DNA from: Mesorhizobium loti
GTDB taxonomy: Bacteria; Pseudomonadota; Alphaproteobacteria; Rhizobiales; Rhizobiaceae
NCBI GenBank assembly: GCA_002356515.1
Contig: AP017605.1
Span: forward strand, 4,473,001-4,537,000
Direction: 5' to 3'
Length of the DNA: 64,000 bases
The translations under genes were made by a program, and so were the position numbers. The first letter of the stretch is position 1; each line of letters starts with the position of its first letter. This document shows, piece after piece, positions 56,167 through 64,000 of the stretch. The notes below the pieces were generated by a model. It saw only the letters and a list, made by a program, of their open reading frames with translations. It did not search any database and had not been told where the DNA came from.

Positions 56167-56755
56167 GATCGTGATGATGGCCGTCGTGAGAATGGCTGTG
56201 CGAATGGGAATGCGATTCGCTGTGCGCGTGCGAATGCGCTTCCGCGTGGCTGTGCGCATGGCCGTGATCATGGCCATGTCCACCGCCATGCCCGGAATAG
56301 GCGCCGCGCACCGGCTTGAACGGTTCGGAAACCTCGCGCACCGTGGCGCCGAGCCCCTCCAGCATCGCCTTGATGACGTGGTCGCGCAGGATGACGATGC
56401 GATCCGCCTCGATGCCCGCGGCGAGATGGCGGTTGCCGATATGCCAGGCCAACTCGGTCAGATGCACGGCGTCGCGGGCGCGGATGTCGTAGACCTCTTC
56501 GGGCGCGGCCAGGATCTCGATGTGGCGGCCGTCCTCCAGCACCAGCCGGTCACCGTCGTTCAGGGCGACGGGCTCGGGCAGGTCGACCAGTACCTTGCTG
56601 CCGTCGGACAATTCGATGGCGCGGCGGCGCAGATGCCGCTCGTCGTGAGGGAGAACCGCTTGGCCGGAGGGCGCTGTGGATCCCACACTGCCAGCGGGCA
56701 GCACGGAGACGGCGCGCGGGAATTTGGTGAAGTCGGTGTTGAGGTTGAGCTTCAT
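56159..56755 (-). CDS. ureE: Urease nickel metallochaperone UreE with His-rich tail
   Basis: A 198-residue UreE. The N-terminal peptide-binding domain holds [28 protein letters not shown] (split), and the C-terminal metal domain includes [11 protein letters not shown] with the conserved His, then [14 protein letters not shown]. The last 45 residues contain about 19 histidines in a His-Ser/Gly/Asp pattern, a Ni2+ reservoir. It delivers nickel to UreG. Its start overlaps the GST stop by four bases. Confidence 0.94.
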   Translation of the reverse strand: MKLNLNTDFTKFPRAVSVLPAGSVGSTAPSGQAVLPHDERHLRRRAIELSDGSKVLVDLPEPVALNDGDRLVLEDGRHIEILAAPEEVYDIRARDAVHLTELAWHIGNRHLAAGIEADRIVILRDHVIKAMLEGLGATVREVSEPFKPVRGAYSGHGGGHGHDHGHAHSHAEAHSHAHSESHSHSHSHSHDGHHHDHD

Positions 56756-57357
56756 TTCAAGGAGCCTCCGTTGGCTTGTGCCCGCGCACGGGCGGGCCGC
56801 GCCAGAACGCGGTCGAAATAGGCGTTGACGCGGTCGGACTCGATCGGGAATTTGCCGGCGCGGGCCCAGCCGCCCATGTCGCCGAGCAGCACGTCGACGG
56901 CGGAAAACCGGTCGCCGAGCGCAAACGGCCTGTCGCCCAGCCGGCGGTCCAGCGCCTTGGCCTCCGAGGCGAAATCATAGGCCGCAGCAGGGCCGACATC
57001 GACCCGAACCTCCTTCGGCAGCAGGAAGCGGTGGCGCAATTTGTTCCACAGCGGCGCCTCGAACTCGCTCTGGGCAAAATGCATCCAGGAATCCATCTCG
57101 GCACGGCCGGCGACTCCTGGGCTGGCGCCCATCCCTTTGTCGGCGTGCTTGTCGGCCAGGTAGACGCAGATCGCCGCCGAATCCGTCACCGTCAGCTCGC
57201 CATCGATGAGAACTGGCACCTTGCCCGATGGGTTGAGCGCATAGGCTTCCGGCGAGCGCAGTTTGACTTCGACGAATTCGTAGGGCTGCCCGAGTTCCTC
57301 GAGCATCCAGAGAACCCGGCTGACCCGGGATCCCCGTGATCCGACGGCTTTGTACAT
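56752..57357 (-). CDS. Glutathione S-transferase family protein
   Basis: A 201-residue GST: thioredoxin-like N-terminal domain with [18 protein letters not shown] and the cis-Pro/Ser motif [19 protein letters not shown], then an all-helical C-terminal domain ending [13 protein letters not shown] take ATG at 57357, where AGGG lies seven bases ahead and beta-strand 1 begins at once; ATG at 57405 would overlap the upstream membrane gene by four bases. Lying head to tail with ureE by ATGA, it is translationally tied to nickel handling. Confidence 0.88.
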   Translation of the reverse strand: MYKAVGSRGSRVSRVLWMLEELGQPYEFVEVKLRSPEAYALNPSGKVPVLIDGELTVTDSAAICVYLADKHADKGMGASPGVAGRAEMDSWMHFAQSEFEAPLWNKLRHRFLLPKEVRVDVGPAAAYDFASEAKALDRRLGDRPFALGDRFSAVDVLLGDMGGWARAGKFPIESDRVNAYFDRVLARPARARAQANGGSLK

Positions 57358-57401
57358 GGTTGAACCCTGCCCTTCCCCAGACTCTAGACCATCCGCCATA
57401 G

Positions 57402-57995
57402 TCATACGATCGTGTCGAAGAGCCGCAGGATGAACGATATCTGGTAGATCAGCGCCGCCGCGACGAAGCCGATGTGGAAGCGGCGGTCGCGCACCAGGAT
57501 CGCAGCGATGCACAGCACCACGAAGACCGGCGTGCGGAAAAGATATTCGTTGCCGAAGCGGGCGAAATGCTCAGGCCCTTTCAGCAATGTATCGACCACG
57601 TCGAGCAGGTAGGTCGCCGCCAGCAGGCCGAAGAACCAGCCGCGCCGCGAATAGAAGAAATCCTCGTAGCTGGTGTAGTCCAGCATGGAGTCGGGGAACA
57701 GCAGCGCGCACAGCAGGAACAGCGTGATCGCGTAGAAGATGATGAACAGGTATTTGCCGAAGGTCCAGGTCTCGATGGCGTAGAGGCCGAACTCCCACCA
57801 CCAGAAGTGCACCAGCATCAACAGCACCGAGGCGACCCAGGCCAGATGCACGGGATAGAGCCGGTATTGGCCCGGATGCTGGACGATGCGCGCCACCCCC
57901 GACAGCAGGCGGGCAACACCAAGCCCGATCACCATGCCCATGACGATGCGGATATGCGGGAAAATGTCGTGGGGTGAGGCGAGTTCGGTGGCCAT
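57402..57995 (-). CDS. Membrane protein of unknown function in the urease cluster
   Basis: A 197-residue protein with five to six hydrophobic segments, rich in Trp and Phe (VHFWWWEFGLYAIETWTFGK). After the first helix (MVIGLGVARLLSGVA) no known motif appears. It follows ureC and precedes the GST gene. Function unknown; it could be a small permease or scaffold. Confidence in the gene is high, in any function low. Confidence 0.8.
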   Translation of the reverse strand: MATELASPHDIFPHIRIVMGMVIGLGVARLLSGVARIVQHPGQYRLYPVHLAWVASVLLMLVHFWWWEFGLYAIETWTFGKYLFIIFYAITLFLLCALLFPDSMLDYTSYEDFFYSRRGWFFGLLAATYLLDVVDTLLKGPEHFARFGNEYLFRTPVFVVLCIAAILVRDRRFHIGFVAAALIYQISFILRLFDTIV

Positions 57996-58075
57996 GCCTG
58001 ATCATGATGCGTTTCTGCTCGGCCGCATATTGCGGCCTATGCATGCCAGCCGCAACGGAATTTGGCCGGCCGACC

Positions 58076-59788
<1,713 letters not shown>

Positions 59789-59955
59789 CAGCGATTGCTC
59801 CCGAAATGCGGTGTGGTTGAAGCGAGGCTGCACATTGCCGCCATCCAATGGTCACGCAATGACCCGCTCGGCGACACCTTCTGATCCCATTTGGCGGTTG
59901 AGGTTGGCAGGTCACCCCAAAACGACCGTTTGCCAAATCGATGGAAGGAAAATCC

Positions 59956-60333
59956 ATGCGCAAAACGATAATTCTTGCAGCCGCCGCCAGCCTGGTGCTG
60001 GCCGGTGCCGCCAGTGCCCAGCAACAACCCGCTCCGGCCGCGCCTGCCCCGAAGGCGACGACACCCACCCCCGGCGGTCAGCAGGCCGCGCCGGCGATCC
60101 AGAGCGTCAACATTGTCGACATCACCGAGCTGCCGAAGGACACCCAGACGCAGGTCAATCAGGTGATCGCCCAGCGCGGTGACGCCGGTCTGCAGAAACT
60201 GCGCAGCTCGATCGACGCCACCCCCAAGGTGAAGTCTGCCCTCGAGGCCAAGGGAATGACCTCGGCGCAGGTGGTCGCGGCCAGCATGGAGCCCAATGGC
60301 GCGCTGACCTTGATCACCAAGAAGGCCAGCTGA
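59956..60333 (+). CDS. Small secreted protein of unknown function
   Basis: A 125-residue protein with a clear signal peptide (MRKTIILAAAASLVLAGAAS, cleavage near ASA-QQQ), a Pro/Ala-rich linker, then a compact alpha/beta domain of about 70 residues starting QSVNIVDITELP. AAGGAAAATCC lies ahead of ATG at 59956. No family recognised; the Pro/Ala linker suggests a periplasmic or surface location. It is transcribed against ureC and ureB, between them. Confidence 0.75.
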   Translation: MRKTIILAAAASLVLAGAASAQQQPAPAAPAPKATTPTPGGQQAAPAIQSVNIVDITELPKDTQTQVNQVIAQRGDAGLQKLRSSIDATPKVKSALEAKGMTSAQVVAASMEPNGALTLITKKAS

Positions 60334-60345
60334 GGACGCAGCTCG

Positions 60346-60368
60346 GCGGGCCGGTACCCGGTCCGCCG
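60346..60368 (+). terminator. Hairpin after the small secreted gene
   Basis: GGCGGGCCGG-TAC-CCGGTCCGCC pairs with one G-T wobble; no T-tract follows. Weak terminator or processing site. Confidence 0.35.
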
Positions 60369-60447
60369 ACTGAATCGTGAAGGGAACCGTGGCAGGGCTG
60401 GAGTCGTTTCGCTTCCTGATTGTTGATACAAACTGCGAAAGCGAACG

Positions 60448-60942
60448 ATGAACTCCACCACCTTGGCCGACGCCCGATGGCTGCATGCCATTGCGGCGGC
60501 CGTGTTTCTGGCCGCGAGCTCCCCCCAGGCAGCGCTGAACGCGCAGGGTCTTGAAAGCCCGGAGACCGTCGACCGGATCGTCGGCTCGCAAGTCAACGAG
60601 GAACAGGCCAACACAACAGCTGAAATCGGAAAAGTCAGTTCCGCGATCGACCGTACGCGCGAAAACATCAGCACGGTGCGCAAGACTTCCAAGCTCGATA
60701 CGGTCGATATCGTTTTCCTGACTGACGCGGCACGCAGCGAAGGCGGCCCGCCGCCGGCCATCGAGAACAAGGTCCGGCAGCACAAGGAAGATGTCGCGGA
60801 ACTGCGCAAGGAGATCGAGGCCAACGCCCTGCTCTACAACGCGATCGATTCGCGGCGGCTGGCTGCGCAGGACGTCCTCGCCGTCGAGTTCGACGATCCC
60901 GGAAAGATCGTCATCTATGCGGCCGCCAAGCCGTCGAACTGA
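60448..60942 (+). CDS. Secreted coiled-coil protein of unknown function
   Basis: A 164-residue protein with a probable signal peptide (residues 1 to about 32, ending ALNAQG), then charged helical sequence, TAEIGKVSSAIDRTRENIST and NKVRQHKEDVAELRKEIEA, likely coiled coil, and a C-terminal short strand region. No family recognised. It lies beside the other small secreted gene, opposite to the urease genes. Confidence 0.7.
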   Translation: MNSTTLADARWLHAIAAAVFLAASSPQAALNAQGLESPETVDRIVGSQVNEEQANTTAEIGKVSSAIDRTRENISTVRKTSKLDTVDIVFLTDAARSEGGPPPAIENKVRQHKEDVAELRKEIEANALLYNAIDSRRLAAQDVLAVEFDDPGKIVIYAAAKPSN

Positions 60943-61010
60943 GTCGAAAGCACTGCTTGCCGCAAAGCCGGTTACCATCCTTGCGCGATGCACATGAGAC
61001 GCCACCGGTC

Positions 61011-61316
61011 TCACAGCTTGCCCATCACCTTCTGCTGGAATCCGTAGACCTCGCGCTTGCCGCCGAGCGGCACCAGTGTGACGTCGCGCTCCTGGCCCGG
61101 CTCGAAGCGCATGGCGGTGCCGGCGGCAATGTCGAGACGCATGCCGCGCGCCTGTTCGCGGTCGAACTTCAGCCCCTCATTGGTTTCGAAGAAATGGTAG
61201 TGGCTGCCGACCTGGATCGGCCGGTCGCCGCTGTTGGCGACTTTCAGGGTGACGGTCGGCAGGCCCTTGTTGAGCTCGATGTCGCCTTGGACGGAGATGA
61301 TTTCGCCGGGGATCAT
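61011..61316 (-). CDS. ureB: Urease beta subunit
   Basis: A 101-residue beta subunit: [16 protein letters not shown] start, [21 protein letters not shown], and [18 protein letters not shown] near the C-terminus, all typical. It packs against UreC in the trimeric urease. Its stop is followed by a convergent secreted-protein gene, so the transcript must either end here or run antisense through two genes to reach ureC. Confidence 0.96.
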   Translation of the reverse strand: MIPGEIISVQGDIELNKGLPTVTLKVANSGDRPIQVGSHYHFFETNEGLKFDREQARGMRLDIAAGTAMRFEPGQERDVTLVPLGGKREVYGFQQKVMGKL

Positions 61317-61322
61317 CTGGGA

Positions 61323-61910
61323 TCACACGACGCCGAAGGCGAGGCCGACGCCGATCGCCGCGCAGGCCGCACCGGCGGCGCGGGCCAGACCCCGGAACCT
61401 CATGCCAAGGCTCAGCCCCGCGGCGATGCCGACGGCATGCAGCAGCACGGTGGCGACGGCGAAGCCGGCCATGTATTCGAGCCCGCCTGCATTTTCCGGC
61501 ACTTCGGTGCCATGCGCGTGGCCGTGGAACAGCGCGAACAGGCCGATAATGGCAACGCCGGCCGAAACCGGCAGATCGACCGCCAGCGCCACCAGCAATC
61601 CGAGCGCCACGACGGAGGCCAGTATGCCCGGCTCGACCAAGGGCACCGCCACATGCGCCATGCCAAGGGCCGCGCCGCCCAGCATCACACCGACAAAGGC
61701 GGCCGGCCACGCCCAGATCGCCCGGCCGCCCTTGAGGGCGGCCCACAGGCCAACGGCGGCCATCACGGTCATATGATCAAGGCCGGACACGGGATGCATG
61801 AAGCCGGCTGTGAAGGACGAGGTGGTGCCGACGCCGACATGGGCGTAGGCAGGCATGGCCGCGGCCAGAAACAGGATGGCCGAGAGGGACAGTCGTTTGG
61901 CAGGGAGCAT
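61323..61910 (-). CDS. ureJ: HupE/UreJ family nickel transporter
   Basis: A 195-residue inner-membrane protein with signal-like leader ending in AYAHVG and six helices. The HupE/UreJ nickel motif HPVSGLDH (HPxxGxDH) and FHGHAHGTE are present. It supplies Ni2+ for urease. Co-directional with ureB, six bases apart. Confidence 0.93.
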   Translation of the reverse strand: MLPAKRLSLSAILFLAAAMPAYAHVGVGTTSSFTAGFMHPVSGLDHMTVMAAVGLWAALKGGRAIWAWPAAFVGVMLGGAALGMAHVAVPLVEPGILASVVALGLLVALAVDLPVSAGVAIIGLFALFHGHAHGTEVPENAGGLEYMAGFAVATVLLHAVGIAAGLSLGMRFRGLARAAGAACAAIGVGLAFGVV

Positions 61911-61944
61911 TTCTATTTGCCTTCCGTTTCCGGTGTCACGGTGT

Positions 61945-62199
61945 TCACGCGGCCTTGCGCGGGCCGCAGCCCTCGGCCTTGAGGATGCGCTTGGTCGAAG
62001 CCGGATATTTCTTCAGCATCGCGGCAGGACGGATCGGCCGGGCCGAAAAATTGCCACCGCAATTGGGGCAGACGCCGCCCAGCACGGTTTCAACGCAATC
62101 GGCACAGAAGGTGCATTCGAAGGTGCAGATCAGCGCATCCGCCGCCTCGGGCGGCAGATCCTTGTCGCAGCACTCGCAGTTTGGGCGCAGCTCGAGCAT
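61945..62199 (-). CDS. DUF1272 cysteine-rich protein
   Basis: An 84-residue small protein with paired cysteines: NCECCDKDL, CTFECTFCADC and CPNCGGNF, a zinc-ribbon-like DUF1272 domain. The C-terminus is basic. It lies between ureA and ureJ. A role in metal handling is possible but not shown; the domain also occurs outside urease clusters. Confidence 0.9.
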   Translation of the reverse strand: MLELRPNCECCDKDLPPEAADALICTFECTFCADCVETVLGGVCPNCGGNFSARPIRPAAMLKKYPASTKRILKAEGCGPRKAA

Positions 62200-62209
62200 C
62201 TCTGCCTCC

Positions 62210-62512
62210 TCACCTGATGGGCTCGTGCACGGTCACCAGCTTGGTACCGTCGGGGAAGGTCGCTTCCACCTGCACGTCATGGATCATCTCGGCGATGCCC
62301 TGCATCACCTGCGCACGGGTGACGACATGGGCGCCGGCCTCCATCAGTTCGGCGACCGGGCGGCCGTCGCGGGCGCCCTCGACGACGAAATCGGTGATCA
62401 GCGCGATAGCTTCCGGATGGTTCAGCTTGACGCCGCGCTCCAGCCGCTTGCGCGCCACGATCGCCGCCATGGCGATCAGCAGCTTGTCTTTTTCCCTTGG
62501 CGTCAGGTTCAT
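62210..62512 (-). CDS. ureA: Urease gamma subunit
   Basis: A 100-residue gamma subunit beginning [20 protein letters not shown], with [23 protein letters not shown] and [14 protein letters not shown] at the end. ATG at 62512 is fixed by the family N-terminus. Follows ureD by 28 bases. Confidence 0.96.
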   Translation of the reverse strand: MNLTPREKDKLLIAMAAIVARKRLERGVKLNHPEAIALITDFVVEGARDGRPVAELMEAGAHVVTRAQVMQGIAEMIHDVQVEATFPDGTKLVTVHEPIR

Positions 62513-62540
62513 GCGGTTTCCAAAGATGAGGCAGACAGGA

Positions 62541-63383
62541 TCACAGTGACCATAATTTGGGCAGCCCCGCCTTTCCGTTGAGCAATCCGACGAGCGGAAC
62601 CAGCCGCTGGCGCAGTTGGTAGCCGTCCTCGGCGTAAAGCCTCGCAAGAAGCTTGCCAGATGCTCTCACGCTCCAGGCGCTGGCACCGCCCTGGTCGCCA
62701 ACGATCTCCCGGACCGGATCGAGCAGAGCTTCGGCCCGTGACGACACCAGCAGCAGCGTTGCCACCGCGATCGCGCCGCCGCCGGCCGCCGGACGTGCCA
62801 GGGCGCCAGTGATATCGGGTCCGATGCGGAAATCCTCGGCATGGATGAGCAAACCATCCTGGCGAACACGCCAGCGGTCGCGGAAAGTGCCTTGCGCGGC
62901 GCGTTCGCCCATGGCCAGGCGGCCGAAGACGGTGGCCTCCAGCACCAGCGCCTCGGCCCCCACGGCAAGCTCGACATCCAATGTGCGGGCAAAGGCCGCC
63001 CGGTCAAAGACGATGGTCTCCTGCGGCAGCCAGGCGATGCGGCCGTTCTCGCCGACGCTCAGCCTGACCCGCACCTCGGCCTGGTCGGATGCGGCGCGGT
63101 AAACCTTCTCGCAGGCCTGCGTCGTTATCGACGCCGAGGCTTCCGTGCCGACATCCACATCCCAGCCGATGCGGTCGCCGCCGGTCAGTCCACCGGCGGT
63201 GTTGATCAGCACCGCCTCCAGCGGGTCGGCCGGAACGGCCGGCAGCCTTATCTTGGCGGAACCGTCCTGATAGAGACGCCGCAGCCGCGTGCGGCCGTCC
63301 GCGCTGGCGCAGCCCAGCTGCGCCAGACCCGCAACGCGCTGGGCCAAAGGGGCCGAAAACTTGGTATATTCGATCGTATCCAC
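62541..63383 (-). CDS. ureD: Urease accessory protein UreD
   Basis: A 280-residue UreD (UreH) scaffold. Conserved pieces are [32 protein letters not shown], and the [12 protein letters not shown] block. It binds apo-urease and guides nickel activation with UreF and UreG. The start is GTG at 63383, the only reasonable initiator in the frame. It leads the cluster, diverging from the NodF-like gene. Confidence 0.94.
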   Translation of the reverse strand: MDTIEYTKFSAPLAQRVAGLAQLGCASADGRTRLRRLYQDGSAKIRLPAVPADPLEAVLINTAGGLTGGDRIGWDVDVGTEASASITTQACEKVYRAASDQAEVRVRLSVGENGRIAWLPQETIVFDRAAFARTLDVELAVGAEALVLEATVFGRLAMGERAAQGTFRDRWRVRQDGLLIHAEDFRIGPDITGALARPAAGGGAIAVATLLLVSSRAEALLDPVREIVGDQGGASAWSVRASGKLLARLYAEDGYQLRQRLVPLVGLLNGKAGLPKLWSL

Positions 63384-63428
63384 GCCGTCAGGTTAAGCAC
63401 TGCGGCGGTTTTGTCGATATATAGCTTG

Positions 63429-63457
63429 TTGCTTGATGGCGTTTCCGTTTCTATAGA
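63429..63457 (+). promoter_or_regulatory. Candidate promoter for the acyl carrier protein gene
   Basis: TTGCTT (63429-63434), 17 bases, TATAGA (63452-63457), in front of the acyl carrier protein gene at 63586. No nod-box-like sequence is visible in this region. Confidence 0.4.
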
Positions 63458-63585
63458 GGGAGCCACCTCGGTACGGTCAGGCGATGCTTGGCGGGGGTAG
63501 AAGGCGATGATCGCGGCCTGATATCGAGGACAAGAAGGCGCTGTTCAGTTGGCGTCGGGAAACGACAAAGTGGGGAAGAGACCGA

Positions 63586-63840
63586 ATGGCTGACCAACTG
63601 GCAACGGATATCATCGAAAAGATCAAGGCCCATGCCGAGCCGGGCGGTGAAGAAATCACCACCAGCACCGAATTGACGTCGCTGGGCATCCATTCGCTGG
63701 AGTTGACGGAGATCATCTTCGACCTCGAGGAGCAGTATGGCATCGAGATCGAGATGAACACCGTCGATGCCTGGAGCAATCTGAAGAATGTTGGCGACAT
63801 GGTCGAGGCCGTTCGCGCGCTGATCGCGAAAAAAGCCTGA
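63586..63840 (+). CDS. NodF-like acyl carrier protein
   Basis: An 84-residue acyl carrier protein closely resembling Nod[27 protein letters not shown], and [18 protein letters not shown] near the end match NodF wording. The phosphopantetheine serine is Ser37, but the preceding residue of the DSL motif is His36 instead of Asp. GGGGAAGAG precedes ATG at 63586. The following ketoacyl synthase is NodE-like. No nod-box is seen, so this may be a chromosomal paralogue serving other lipids; I leave the symbol blank. Confidence 0.88.
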   Translation: MADQLATDIIEKIKAHAEPGGEEITTSTELTSLGIHSLELTEIIFDLEEQYGIEIEMNTVDAWSNLKNVGDMVEAVRALIAKKA

Positions 63841-63844
63841 CCGA

Positions 63845-64000
63845 ATGCTGAAACGCGTCGTCATTACCGGCATTGGCGGGCTGTGCGGACTTGGCGTCGA
63901 TGCGCCGGCCATCTGGGCCGAAATGCGGGCCGGCCGTTCGGCCATCGGCCCGATCGACAATCCCTTCCTGCATGACCTGAAGGTCAAGACCGGCTGCGAG
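63845..64000 (+). CDS. Beta-ketoacyl-ACP synthase, NodE-like (5' part)
   Basis: Only the first 52 residues are in the window: [20 protein letters not shown] and [13 protein letters not shown] are the N-terminus of FabF/NodE-type condensing enzymes, and GGLCGLG with AIW is nearer to NodE than to housekeeping FabF. It starts four bases after the acyl carrier protein stop, so the two probably act as a pair. The catalytic Cys-His-His lie beyond the window. Confidence 0.85.
   Translation, partial: MLKRVVITGIGGLCGLGVDAPAIWAEMRAGRSAIGPIDNPFLHDLKVKTGCE

Noticed and set aside
63384..63585. nod box upstream of the NodF-like gene
   Set aside because: No sequence resembling the conserved ATC-N9-GAT modules of nod boxes; a sigma70-like promoter is visible instead.

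Overview
The window looks like a chromosomal segment of a rhizobial alphaproteobacterium, most probably Mesorhizobium. The reasons are high G+C coding DNA with dense 4-base ATGA/GTGA gene overlaps, many ABC importers for polyols and amino acids, a urease cluster, sorbitol/mannitol genes of the rhizobial smo-mtlK type, and intergenic palindromes of the kind common in that genus (CTCCCC...GGGGAG with GTCCGGCAGGAC shoulders). The genus is inferred from gene content, not proven.

Region 1 (1-6.2 kb): the end of a SugE-type SMR exporter, a coiled-coil DUF6481-like protein, two luciferase-like flavin monooxygenases, an AI-2E-type permease, an arylamine N-acetyltransferase and an inositol-monophosphatase-family enzyme. 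Region 2 (6.2-7.9 kb): a small lower-G+C island with a convergent pair, a DUF5131 (phage Gp37/Gp68-like) three-Cys protein and its three-Cys-motif partner TcmP. Region 3 (7.9-15.2 kb): one tightly overlapped minus-strand operon for N-heterocycle breakdown: FAD subunit, fused 2Fe-2S/molybdopterin hydroxylase, 6-hydroxynicotinate-reductase-like Fe-S protein, UPF0280 protein, DUF1185/AA_synth protein and a MarR regulator. A good sigma70 promoter with a palindrome over its -10 lies in front. Nicotinamidase (pncA) and an NhaD-type antiporter diverge from it, and a branched-chain-type ABC importer plus nicotinate phosphoribosyltransferase (pncB) follow at 17.6-25.5 kb. Together this suggests nicotinate or a related pyridine as a substrate, but that is inference.

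Region 4 (25.6-35.8 kb): a LysR regulator divergent from an agmatinase-family ureohydrolase and a polar amino-acid importer that lacks its own ATPase; a lipid/phosphate trio (metallophosphoesterase, diacylglycerol-kinase-like, PAP2); a MATE exporter; an AraC regulator. Region 5 (36-54.3 kb): two polyol modules meeting tail to tail near 41.38 kb. The plus-strand module is an ABC importer with a xylitol/sorbitol-type dehydrogenase. The minus-strand module is smoEFGK-smoS-mtlK plus a HAD phosphatase and an FGGY kinase. LysR and SorC-type regulators, a second HAD enzyme and a class II aldolase lie upstream.

Region 6 (54.4-64 kb): urease genes on the minus strand in the order ureD-A-(DUF1272)-J-B // ureC-(membrane protein)-(GST)-E-F-(DUF3995)-G. 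The cluster is split between ureB and ureC by two opposite-strand secreted-protein genes. At the right edge a NodF-like acyl carrier protein and the start of a NodE-like ketoacyl synthase diverge from ureD.

I saw no tRNA, rRNA, CRISPR array, transposase or integrase. The regions most worth a second look are the heterocycle operon with its two poorly characterised enzymes, the DUF5131/TcmP pair, the extra genes woven into the urease cluster, and the NodFE-like pair with an altered DSL motif.
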